From Lacunisphaera sp. (GTDB lineage: Bacteria > Verrucomicrobiota > Verrucomicrobiia > Opitutales > Opitutaceae), in assembly GCA_009695095.1 (NCBI GenBank), contig SIBQ01000022.1:1-39729 (forward strand): DNA of 39,729 bases, in the 5' to 3' direction. The notes under the pieces were generated by a model, which did not search any database, was not told the DNA's origin, and saw nothing but the letters and a program-made list of their open reading frames with translations. A program made the position numbers and the translations under genes. Below are positions 8,646 to 15,881 of the stretch, in pieces (the first letter of the stretch is position 1; the number at the start of each line of letters is the position of its first letter).

Positions 8646-9085
8646 TTCAGAATGTCCTTGAACTCGGCGCGAAAAGTTATGCGGACATTCCGGGTGATGG
8701 AAACTTTTTTCTCCTTGTGCTCGAAACGCCAGCCCAAGCCGGTGGCCTCGAACTGGTCGTTGATGACCTGGATGGTGCCCGGGCTGGTGATAACCGCCGC
8801 GTCGGGCCGCACCTCGGCGATCGGGCTGAGAATCATGGTCTCAATTTTCTCGTTGTCAGCCTTGCCTGGAAAAATGGAGAGGGTCAGCTCCTTCACCGCG
8901 ATCTGCTGTGGGCTGACGAACCGTGCCTCCGAGCCGCGGATCAGCCACGCGCGATGGCCCTCGGCCGTGAAGGCGGGCAGGTGGAAATTGATGACGGGCT
9001 TGTCACTCGAGATCGAAGTGTTCGCAGCCAGCGCCACCGCGGCGGGCGCGAGGAACAGGAGAAGCTTTTTGACCGGTGCGGGCAC
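8642..9085 (-). CDS. lptC: LptC-like LPS transport protein
   Basis: A 147-aa protein with a short N-terminal hydrophobic segment (VKKLLLFLAPAAVALAA) that serves as signal or membrane anchor. A beta-rich region follows (ISSDKPVINFHLPAFTAEGH, then RAWLIRGSEARF, VSPQQIAVKELTLSIFPG, GWRFEHKEKKVSITRNVRI), matching the jellyroll pattern of LptC. It should pass LPS from the LptBFG complex to LptA. It overlaps lptA by 4 nt and lies 5 nt after kdsC, the usual kdsC-lptC-lptA-lptB order. Slightly shorter than E. coli LptC; the call rests on fold pattern plus context. Confidence 0.8.
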   Translation of the reverse strand: MPAPVKKLLLFLAPAAVALAANTSISSDKPVINFHLPAFTAEGHRAWLIRGSEARFVSPQQIAVKELTLSIFPGKADNEKIETMILSPIAEVRPDAAVITSPGTIQVINDQFEATGLGWRFEHKEKKVSITRNVRITFRAEFKDILK

Positions 9086-9090
9086 GGGGT

Positions 9091-9615
9091 TTATTGACCG
9101 CGACTACCCAGGATATGTTCACATACATCGCGCACGGCGCCGCGGCCGGCCGGCCGGCCGGGCAAATAATTGGCGGCGCGTAACGCCGCGGGCATGGCGG
9201 CGGCCGGCGCCACACCGATGCCCGCCCACGCGATGGCCGGGGCGTCAATGTCATCATCGCCCATGTAGCAGATTTGCGGGGCGGTCAGCCCGAGCTGGCT
9301 GGCCAGTTCCTGCAGGGCAATGTGCTTGTCGGTGCGGCCCTGGACGAGGTGGGAAATTTTCAGCTCCGCGGCTCTCACACTGGTCGCGCCCGAGGCGCGG
9401 CCGGAGAGCCAGGCTACGGCGAGCCCGGCCTGCTGCAACCGCTTGAGCCCCATGCCGTCGAGGATGGAGAAATTTTTGGACTCCGTGCCGTCGGAATGAA
9501 TTTCAACGGTGCCGTCGGTCAGTACTCCGTCCACGTCCATCGCGAACAACCGGATGGCGGCCCAGCGCGCTGGGGAGATTTTCGATTTCCGCAATTTGAT
9601 TCTCGATTGGGCCAC
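9091..9615 (-). CDS. kdsC: 3-deoxy-D-manno-octulosonate 8-phosphate phosphatase
   Basis: The 174-aa HAD-superfamily (C0) enzyme dephosphorylates KDO-8-phosphate to KDO for lipid A core synthesis. HAD motif 1 is FAMDVDGVLTDG (Asp27, Asp29), motif 2 AWLSGRAS, motif 3 the lysine of QGRTDKHIAL, and motif 4 YMGDDDIDAPA. The start is a GTG at 9615. The first 16 residues (MAQSRIKLRKSKISPA) are unusually basic, and their DNA is one arm of an AATCGAAAATC-type repeat (see that entry), so the N-terminus may be an addition. It heads the lpt run, 65 bp after the E1 gene. Confidence 0.93.
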   Translation of the reverse strand: MAQSRIKLRKSKISPARWAAIRLFAMDVDGVLTDGTVEIHSDGTESKNFSILDGMGLKRLQQAGLAVAWLSGRASGATSVRAAELKISHLVQGRTDKHIALQELASQLGLTAPQICYMGDDDIDAPAIAWAGIGVAPAAAMPAALRAANYLPGRPAGRGAVRDVCEHILGSRGQ

Positions 9616-9680
9616 GGGATGAGTGCCCCGCAGCTTGCGGTCAAAATCGGAAATCCCAAATCTAAAATCGAAAATTCGAT
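9577..9680. repeat. Inverted pair of degenerate AAATC-type repeats
   Basis: Tracts at 9577-9608 and 9644-9680 consist of repeated AAATC/GATTT units. They face each other: GATTTTCGATTTCCG on the left matches the complement of CGGAAATCCCAAATC on the right with two mismatches. The left arm forms the start of kdsC and the right arm runs up to the E1 stop codon. A related copy lies inside the SUI1 gene at 24167-24193. Confidence 0.5.
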
Positions 9681-11704
9681 CAGTCCATCCAGGCGGCGAT
9701 TGCCTCCACGATCTTGTCCTTGCTGGGGCGGTAAACAGCCTCGAGCTCGGGCGCGAACGGGACGGGCAGGTCGAGGGCGGCGATGCGCAGGGGCGCGGCC
9801 TTAAGTTGGGCGAAGTGCTCCGCAGTCAGGTGCGCGACGAGCTCGGCCCCGAAGCCGTGCGTGCGCCGGCCCTCGTGCACGACCACCAGCCGGCCGGTGC
9901 GGGCAAGCGAGGCCTTGATGGCGTCGAGCCGGAGCGGCGCGAGCGCACGGAGGTCGAACAGGTCGAAGGTCTTCTCGTATTCCCTGGCGAGGTAGTCGCA
10001 GGCCTCGCCGGTCAGCAGCACCATCTCACCGTAGGTGATGATGGTGGCATGGTCGCCCGAGCGGAGTTTCGCCGGTTGCCAGATGCTGCGGTAATTGGGA
10101 TCCCATTTCACGGGATGCTTGCCATGGCGGTAGAGGGCCTTGTGTTCAAAAAGGATGACCGGGTTGTCGTCCTCGTAGGCGGCGAGCAGGGCGTTGAAGG
10201 CATCTTGTGGATTGGACGGATAAAGCGCCTTGAGCCCGGGAAAGGAGAGGTAGGCCGATTCGAGTTCCTGCGAGTGGAACGAGCCGAAGGTCAGGCCGCC
10301 GCCGCAGGGGAAGCGGAACACGACCGGGCATTTCTGCCCGGCGCGGAAGTGGTAGGTCGCAGCGTTGAGGACGATCTGCGTGGTGGCGTCGGTGGCGAAG
10401 TCGGCGAACTGGAATTCCTCGATGGTGCGGTGGCCGTTGATGGAGAGGCCGAGCGCATAGCCGGTGCTGGCGGACTCGCAGAGCGGCGTGCTGAAGACGC
10501 GCGGCCGGCCGAAATCATCGACCAGGCCCTCGGTGACCTTGAACGCGCCGCCGTAGGTGCCGATGTCCTGCCCGAGCACGACCGACTCGGGGCGCTCGGT
10601 CAGAATTTTGCGCAGACCGTGGTTGAGCGCCTGCGCCATGGTCATGGGCTCCGGCGCAAGGGGCGCGGGCTGCCAGGGCATCGGCGGGGTGGGGGGAGCG
10701 AACACATCGAGTTCCATGCCCTCGGAACTGATGGGCGGGATGGCCAGCGCGGACTTGATCGTGACCTCGACAAAGTCATGCACCGTGGTGTCGATGGCGT
10801 CGAGCCGGGCGCCGTGGCCGGCGGCCGCGAGTTTCGCGCGGAATTTCGGCAGCGGATCCTGCGCAAGGAGGGCCTCGGCCTCGCCGGGCTTCATGTAGTC
10901 GCAGGTGTCATAGGCGGCGTGGCCACGCAGGCGGAAGGTGTGCGCCTCGATCAGCAGTGGGCGGCAATTCTGGCGGGCATGATCGATGGCGGTGCCGAGC
11001 GTCTGGAGCACACCGGCCGGATCGCTGCAGTCCAGGGCGAAGCCCTCCATGCCGTAGCCCTTGGCGCGCTCGTACAGGTTGGGAGCGACGTATTGCTCGC
11101 AGACGGGCGTCGAGTAGGCGTATTGGTTGTTCTCGATCACAAAAATCACCGGCACCGAGAGCAGTGCAGCGAGGTTCATCGACTCGTGGATGTCGCCGGT
11201 GCTGGAGGAGCCGTCGCCGAAGAAGGCGAAGCCCACGGCGGGTTTGCCGAGGCGGCGCTGCGAGTCGGTGCTGCCGATGACGTTCGAGAGCATGATGCCG
11301 AGGTGGGAAATCATCGGCAGGCTGCGGTTCGCCGGGTCGCCGTGGTGGATGTTGCCCTCGCGAGCCTTGGTCGGGCTGCCGCTGTTGGCAAAATACTGGC
11401 AGAGATGGTCGCCGAGATGGCCGCTCCAGATGAGGTGGCCGCCCAGACCGCGGTGGGAAAACGAGACTACGTCGATCGCCTTGTCGGCCAGTAACGCGAG
11501 GGGCACGATGAGGCCCTCGTTGCCCTGGCCGCCGGTCACGGTCCCGCGGATCAGGCCCTGCCGGAAAAGGTCGAGGATGCGATTGTCGCCGGTGCGGGCG
11601 AGCTGCATCCAGGCATAGGTGCACAGCAGGCTATCCGGCTGGCCCAGTTCGGCGAGCCGGATGGCTCGGCGCTCGAACAGACCCGGGGTGTTGGGGAAAC
11701 TCAT
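9680..11704 (-). CDS. 2-oxoacid dehydrogenase E1, fused alpha and beta subunits
   Basis: A 674-aa thiamine-diphosphate enzyme carrying both E1 halves in one chain. Residues 1 to about 330 are the alpha part with the TPP motif FFGDGSSSTGDIHESMN (GDG 163-165) ending in ENNQYAYSTP. Residues from about 350 on are the beta part (MTMAQALNHGLRKILTERPE, VVLGQDIGTYGGAFKVTEGL, STPLCESASTGYALGLS, FEHKALYR). Separate alpha and beta genes are more usual; fused forms of the branched-chain/oxoisovalerate type occur in several phyla. It would decarboxylate a 2-oxoacid and pass the acyl group to an E2 lipoyl protein. No E2 or E3 gene is nearby, so branched-chain oxoacids are the likely but unproven substrate. 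Confidence 0.9.
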   Translation of the reverse strand: MSFPNTPGLFERRAIRLAELGQPDSLLCTYAWMQLARTGDNRILDLFRQGLIRGTVTGGQGNEGLIVPLALLADKAIDVVSFSHRGLGGHLIWSGHLGDHLCQYFANSGSPTKAREGNIHHGDPANRSLPMISHLGIMLSNVIGSTDSQRRLGKPAVGFAFFGDGSSSTGDIHESMNLAALLSVPVIFVIENNQYAYSTPVCEQYVAPNLYERAKGYGMEGFALDCSDPAGVLQTLGTAIDHARQNCRPLLIEAHTFRLRGHAAYDTCDYMKPGEAEALLAQDPLPKFRAKLAAAGHGARLDAIDTTVHDFVEVTIKSALAIPPISSEGMELDVFAPPTPPMPWQPAPLAPEPMTMAQALNHGLRKILTERPESVVLGQDIGTYGGAFKVTEGLVDDFGRPRVFSTPLCESASTGYALGLSINGHRTIEEFQFADFATDATTQIVLNAATYHFRAGQKCPVVFRFPCGGGLTFGSFHSQELESAYLSFPGLKALYPSNPQDAFNALLAAYEDDNPVILFEHKALYRHGKHPVKWDPNYRSIWQPAKLRSGDHATIITYGEMVLLTGEACDYLAREYEKTFDLFDLRALAPLRLDAIKASLARTGRLVVVHEGRRTHGFGAELVAHLTAEHFAQLKAAPLRIAALDLPVPFAPELEAVYRPSKDKIVEAIAAWMD

Positions 11705-11806
11705 TCAGGCGGAAGTTGCCGGCCGCCCGCGGTGGCTTCCAGTTAAAAGTTTCGGGCAGTCCTGCAGCTTCATCGATTCATGCCTTTGGACTAACCACAC
11801 TCGGCG

Positions 11807-12425
11807 TCAGGGGGCGACCCGGAGGAAATTCCTCGCCACGGCGAAGTCGGCGGGGACGAGCCCGTGGCTGGCCACGTGGGTGTGTAGCGTCACGTTGGCG
11901 CCCGCCCGACGCAGCAGGTCCTCGAGGCGCCCCGGGTGACCGTTGGGCACGATGGGATCCAGGTTGCCGGCGGAAAGGAGCACGCGCCGGCCGTGGAGGT
12001 CGGGTAGTGTGTCCGGATCGAGGACGACCATCGGACGCAGCAGCACGGCGGCGTCGAGCGATTCCGGACGCAACAGCAGCAGGGTGGCCGCGATATTGGC
12101 CCCGTTGGAAAAACCCACGGCGGTGAGCCGGCGCGGATCAAAGCCATATTGCTTCGCCGCCGCGGCGATGAAGTCCGCCAGCGCGTGGGTGCGGCGCGTC
12201 ACCTCGGCCGGGTCGAACACACCCTCGGCCAGCCGGGCGAAGAAACGCCGGGCACCGTGTTCGCTCACGTTGCCGCGCGGGCTTAGCAGCGCCGAGCCCG
12301 GCGAGAGTTTTTGCCCGGCCGGAACCAGGTCGTTCTCGTCGCCGCCCGTGCCGTGCAGCAACAGCAGCGGCGGGGCGGAAGGATTTGAGCTTGGCTCGAA
12401 ACGGTGGACGTAGGAGAGCGGGCAT
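11807..12425 (-). pseudogene. MhqD-like alpha/beta hydrolase, frame broken at the start
   Basis: An esterase/phospholipase-like hydrolase of about 205 residues. The core is intact: LLLLHGTGGDENDL (oxyanion region), AVGFSNGANIAA with the nucleophile serine, GNLDPIVP with the aspartate, and ASHGLVPAD with the histidine. The expected N-terminus MPLSYVHRFEPSS is encoded, but an extra C at about 12420-12422 puts the ATG at 12425 out of frame. The span is one base over a multiple of three. The alternative is a TTG start at 12361, which would give 184 residues lacking the first strand. It follows the dioxygenase stop by 3 nt. In Bacillus the MhqR regulon pairs such a hydrolase (MhqD) with a ring-cleaving dioxygenase. 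Confidence 0.7.
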
Positions 12426-12428
12426 GTT

Positions 12429-13364
12429 CTAGTTCACCTTGGGCAGGGCGGCCTCAATTTCGGCGCGGTGGGGCTCGAGATGCGGCGGGAGCGACAGCCG
12501 CGAGCCGAGGGTCTCGACCGGCTCGTCGATGGCGAAGCCGGGCTGGTCGGTGGCGATTTCAAAAAGCACGCCGCCCGGCTCACGATAGTAGATAGACTTG
12601 AAATAGGCGCGATCAATGACCGGGCTGACCTGCAGCCCGCTTTCCAACAGCTGGGTGCGCGCGGCGTTTTGGGTGGCGTCATCCGGCACGCGGAAGGCGA
12701 CGTGATGAATCGTGCCCGAACCATTCAAGCCGCGCGGTAGCGTCGGGTCGACCAGCAGATCAACGTAGTTGCCGGGACCACCTGGGCCGGCGGCGTAGCG
12801 GGTGCGATGTCCCTCTTGGGCTACTTTTCGATAGCCCATGCTGACGGTCAGCACCGCCGCGGTTGGTGCGGGTTCGATTAATCCGAGTGTGGTGCTGTGA
12901 AAGCCGCGGATGGCTTTCTCCGCCGGCACCTCGGTGGAAGGCGAGGGAGTGCGGGCATCGGCTTCACCGGTCGCTACCAGTTCAAGGCGGAGACCGTCGG
13001 GGTCGAAGAAGGGCAGCACCTCGTCAGCGAAACGTTTCTCGATGGCGGCAGTCCCGACCTTTAGTTCGGCGAAACGCTTTTGCCAGCAGGCCAGGGTGCC
13101 TGAGGGCACGGAGTAGCCCGTGGCATAGGCCTGACCGCTGCCGGGGCGGCCCCGACGCAACCCGGCCCACGGGAAGAATGTGAGGATGGTGCCGGGCGAG
13201 CCGGCGTAATCGCCGTAATAGAGATGGTAGGTGCCCGGGTCGTCCTGATTAACGGATTTCTTCACGAAGCGCAGGCCGAGCACTCGAGTGTAGAATTGCA
13301 TGTTCCGGGTCACGACGGAAGAGATGGCGGTGATGTGGTGCAAGCCGGTGACTTGGGTTTTCAT
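12429..13364 (-). CDS. Ring-cleaving dioxygenase of the VOC superfamily (MhqO/MhqE-like)
   Basis: A 311-aa two-module VOC protein. Module 1 opens with TGLHHITAISS and contains FVKKSVNQDDPGTYHLYYGD and GTILTFFPW, very typical of MhqO/MhqA-type dioxygenases. Module 2 has GTIHHVAFRVPDD and GGVLFEIATDQPGF, supplying the second histidine and glutamate of the metal site. These enzymes are linked to hydroquinone/catechol resistance. The start at the ATG of 13364 (MKTQVTGLHH) is preferred over one 15 codons upstream, which would run across the putative operator. It lies 37 bp downstream of marR on the same strand. Confidence 0.88.
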   Translation of the reverse strand: MKTQVTGLHHITAISSVVTRNMQFYTRVLGLRFVKKSVNQDDPGTYHLYYGDYAGSPGTILTFFPWAGLRRGRPGSGQAYATGYSVPSGTLACWQKRFAELKVGTAAIEKRFADEVLPFFDPDGLRLELVATGEADARTPSPSTEVPAEKAIRGFHSTTLGLIEPAPTAAVLTVSMGYRKVAQEGHRTRYAAGPGGPGNYVDLLVDPTLPRGLNGSGTIHHVAFRVPDDATQNAARTQLLESGLQVSPVIDRAYFKSIYYREPGGVLFEIATDQPGFAIDEPVETLGSRLSLPPHLEPHRAEIEAALPKVN

Positions 13365-13368
13365 AAGA

Positions 13369-13384
13369 ACTTTGATGTTAAAGT
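13369..13384. promoter_or_regulatory. Candidate MarR-type operator
   Basis: ACTTT-gatgtt-AAAGT is an inverted repeat with 5-bp arms and a 6-bp centre, followed by the palindrome GTATAC at 13383-13388. It lies between marR and the dioxygenase start, immediately upstream of the latter. MarR dimers bind such 16-20 bp palindromes. The assignment rests on symmetry and position only. Confidence 0.35.
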
Positions 13385-13401
13385 ATACGGGAAAGGTAGA
13401 A

Positions 13402-13845
13402 TCAGGCATGCAGGCCGATCTTTTTGCAGAGCCGGCCGAGGTCCGCGAGTTCGGTAGAGGACAGGGCGTTCATTTCGCGCGTCACATTTCCGACCACCTT
13501 GGGGAATAGTGCGGCGATGAAGGACTCGCCCTTCGCCGTCAGCTGCACCACGACATAGCGCCGGTCGGCCGGGTCGCGCTCGCGCGCCACGTAGCCGGCC
13601 TTTTCCAGGTTATCCACGACGAGAGTGAGATTGCCGCCACTCCTGAACAGCTTTTCCGCCAGCTCACCCTGGCAAAGCGGTCCGATGTGATGGAGCGTCT
13701 CCAGCACGCCGAATTGGGTGATCGTCAGGTTCTCAGGCAGCACGGTGTGGATCCTAACAGACACGGACTCCGCCGCGCGCTGCAGCTTGATAAAGGCATT
13801 CAGGGCGTTGATCTCTTCGATTGTGCCGCGGTGGCGTGTTCCCAT
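13402..13845 (-). CDS. MarR-family transcriptional regulator (MhqR-like)
   Basis: A 147-aa winged-helix protein. After an N-terminal dimerisation helix, the DNA-binding part reads LTITQFGVLETLHHIGPLCQGELAEKLF (given in pieces: HTH about residues 41-70), then the wing with VDNLEKAGYVARERDPADRR and VQLTAKGE. The DPADRR-type wing is the MarR signature. There is no N-terminal redox cysteine as in OhrR; the single mid-protein cysteine is Cys58. It heads a run with the dioxygenase and hydrolase, the gene content of the MhqR quinone-sensing regulon, and it may repress itself and them. A TTGACA-like -35 box lies on the minus strand at 13876-13881, without a convincing -10. Confidence 0.88.
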   Translation of the reverse strand: MGTRHRGTIEEINALNAFIKLQRAAESVSVRIHTVLPENLTITQFGVLETLHHIGPLCQGELAEKLFRSGGNLTLVVDNLEKAGYVARERDPADRRYVVVQLTAKGESFIAALFPKVVGNVTREMNALSSTELADLGRLCKKIGLHA

Positions 13846-13920
13846 GCAGAAAGACGCTGCGAAAGAAAGCTTCTATGTCAAAATAATAATAAGCAGACCA
13901 TTGGCTGCTGTTGCAAGGCG

Positions 13921-14361
13921 TTAATAGGTATCAATTTTATTAATCCTGGCGAGATGACGCCCACCTTCAAAATTGCTTAAAAGCCAGATGCGGACGATCT
14001 TCAAGGCTTCCTCCTCCGTGATGGTCCGCTGCCCCAGGGAAAGGCAATTCCCGTCATTGTGGGAGCGATTCCAGACGGCGAGCTGCTCGTTCCAGCACAC
14101 GCCGCAGCGGATGCCTTTAACGCGGTTGGCGACGATCGCTTCGCCGTTGCCCGAGCCGCCCAGCACGATGCCGCGCTCGAACTCGCCGCGCGCCACCGCC
14201 TCAGCCACCGGGCGGATGAAATCCGGATAATCACACGGCGCATCCGAGTTGGTGCCGAAGTCGCGCACCGTGTGGCCTTCTGCAAACAACATGGCCTTGA
14301 CCTTCTCCTTGTAGGCGAAGCCAGCATGATCGGAGCCGATGGCGATGGTGAACTTTTTCAT
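13921..14361 (-). CDS. rpiB: Ribose-5-phosphate isomerase B
   Basis: The 146-aa RpiB/LacA/LacB-type isomerase interconverts ribose 5-phosphate and ribulose 5-phosphate. The start is ATG 14361 (MKKFTIAIGSDHAGFAYKEK). SDHAGF and VRDFGTNSD are canonical. The active-site segment reads VLGGSGNGEAIVANRVKG, the actinobacterial-style version with a glutamate (Glu74), in place of the cysteine used by E. coli RpiB. CWNEQLAVWNRSHNDGNCLSLG is the conserved block that binds the phosphate. It follows the HAD gene by 52 bp on the same strand. Confidence 0.95.
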   Translation of the reverse strand: MKKFTIAIGSDHAGFAYKEKVKAMLFAEGHTVRDFGTNSDAPCDYPDFIRPVAEAVARGEFERGIVLGGSGNGEAIVANRVKGIRCGVCWNEQLAVWNRSHNDGNCLSLGQRTITEEEALKIVRIWLLSNFEGGRHLARINKIDTY

Positions 14362-14413
14362 CCGGGTGAATTCATTGCCGGATTCGGGGGCGGCACGCAA
14401 GCGCGGAGCCCTG

Positions 14414-15103
14414 CTACGAATCGATCACGCGCAGAAACGCAGCGGTGTCGGCAAAGTCGGAAAACACCGCGGTGGGCCGGTGCGCCCTCAGCTCGTCCAC
14501 ACGGTAACGACCGGTGGCAACCCCGATGGTCTTGGCGCCGATGACCTGGCCGCATTCGATGTCGTGCGGCGTGTCGCCGATGATGAAGGTGTGCTCCGGG
14601 GCAAATTCCACGGCATGCTTCTCCTGCGCGCGCCGCAGCGCATGCGGGCCGAGGTCGTTGCGGCGCGGGCTGTCGTCCGCAAACGCCCCAAACTCGAAAT
14701 AGTGCCAGACTTGGTAGTGCGTGAGCTTGAACTCCGCACTGCGCTGCAGATTGCCCGTCAGCAGCCCCTGCGCGACATCTGGGCGCCGCTTGAGCGTCTC
14801 GAGCAACTCAAGGATTCCGGGCAGCACCCTGCCCTGCGGGCCAGATTTCAGCTCGACGGGCAGCAACTCCAGATAGGCTTCCAGATAATCATGCGAATTT
14901 TGCGGCGTATCCGGGATGCCAGTATGGCGAAATACTTCCCCGGTGATCCAGGTGTCGGTGCTACCGGCCCAGTCAATCTTTCCTAGGTCACATTTGACTC
15001 CGAAACGCTGAGTGAGCGCGCGTTCCATGGCCCGGACGCCCGCGCCGTGTGAGACGATGAGCGTGCCGTCGATGTCCCAGAGAATAAGTTTCTTCGCGGC
15101 CAT
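14414..15103 (-). CDS. HAD-family hydrolase, phosphoglycolate-phosphatase-like
   Basis: A 229-aa haloacid-dehalogenase phosphatase. Motif 1 is LWDIDGTLIVSHG, the helical cap follows to about residue 90, motif 2 is GLLTGNLQ, the motif 3 lysine lies in the ALRRAQEK region, and motif 4 is FIIGDTPHDIECG. The layout matches Gph/PhnX-like HAD enzymes, but the substrate cannot be read from sequence. It directly abuts the decayed permease: the last recognisable permease codons lie about 85 bp upstream of its start. It is thus the last gene of the conserved block before the accessory region. Confidence 0.85.
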   Translation of the reverse strand: MAAKKLILWDIDGTLIVSHGAGVRAMERALTQRFGVKCDLGKIDWAGSTDTWITGEVFRHTGIPDTPQNSHDYLEAYLELLPVELKSGPQGRVLPGILELLETLKRRPDVAQGLLTGNLQRSAEFKLTHYQVWHYFEFGAFADDSPRRNDLGPHALRRAQEKHAVEFAPEHTFIIGDTPHDIECGQVIGAKTIGVATGRYRVDELRAHRPTAVFSDFADTAAFLRVIDS

Positions 15104-15184
15104 GTGCCGAAGATGGGAGAGGCGGAGCCGTGCCGCAGCAAGGCCAGATTGCCGCCGGCCGATTTACTCGGTCCCAGCCCTGGC

Positions 15185-15872
15185 CCGATCCGCATTGCGG
15201 ATGGCCGGGAAAGCCGTGACAGATAAGGACGAGCCGTTCAGCCAGCCCCTTGGCGCTGGCCGTTCGAATGTAGTCTTCACTCAGAGTCTTCAGCGCTGTC
15301 ACGCGGGTCATCCTGGTAATTCGCGCCATGACAATCAGGCCAGTAGCAAACGCGGGCATAGCCAGGCGATGGAGGAGGGGGCCGAACCCATCGCTGGGGG
15401 CGATATATCCCGCCGCCGGAAACGGAGACAGCATGACTGCAAAGATGTATCTCAAGAGGAAACCCAGCCATAAGACCGGTATGGAGAACCTCGGGGTGGC
15501 AGCCACCATGACGGACCGGTCTAACCAGGTGTTGGCTTAGCACGCGGCAAGCACCCCTAGAGGGAGCGCCAGCGACAGGGGTTGGGCCTGCCCGCTCACG
15601 GATGAGGTCTAGCAGCGTGTGCTTGGCTATGAGGGATCGTCCCAGGTCGCCCTTCAGGATGTTCTTGAATCACAGCCCTAGCTGCACTGGGAGTAAGCGG
15701 TCCAGTGCTAACTGCCTCCTTATGCCATCAACCTTGTCCTTGGTAGCCTCGATTCCGGCAATAATGGCCGTCGGGTCTCCGGGAGCAAAGCGAATCAGGG
15801 CGAACTTACCAGCGCGACCACTCTCGTCACGGGTATCGTCGCCTGAAGGCGTCTGATTATATAACCTGTCAT
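15185..15872 (-). pseudogene. Remnant of a DppB/OppB-type peptide ABC permease
   Basis: Reading several frames in order reconstructs an oligopeptide permease. MTGYIIRRLQATIPV starts at 15872; then FALIRFAPGDPTAIIAGIEA and QLALDRLLPVQLGL; then FKNILKGDLGRSLIAKHTLL; then LSLALPLGVLAA; then NTWLDRSVMVAATPRFSIPV and LWLGFLL. Next come LPAL-like MPAFATGLIVMARITRMTR, the EAA-loop region EDYIRTASAKGLAERLVLI, and finally AIRNAD. Frameshifts fall near 15805, 15590 and 15215. In-frame stops are TGA at 15670-15672, where tryptophan is usual, and TAA at 15537-15539. About 90 C-terminal residues are missing. It starts 9 bp after the CocE remnant. Confidence 0.85.
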
Positions 15873-15881
15873 GCCCCGCCC

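Noticed and set aside
15188-15202. Palindrome ATCCGCA-T-TGCGGAT as an operator
   Set aside because: It lies at the degraded end of the permease remnant and has no gene start in a sensible position; a chance palindrome is likely.
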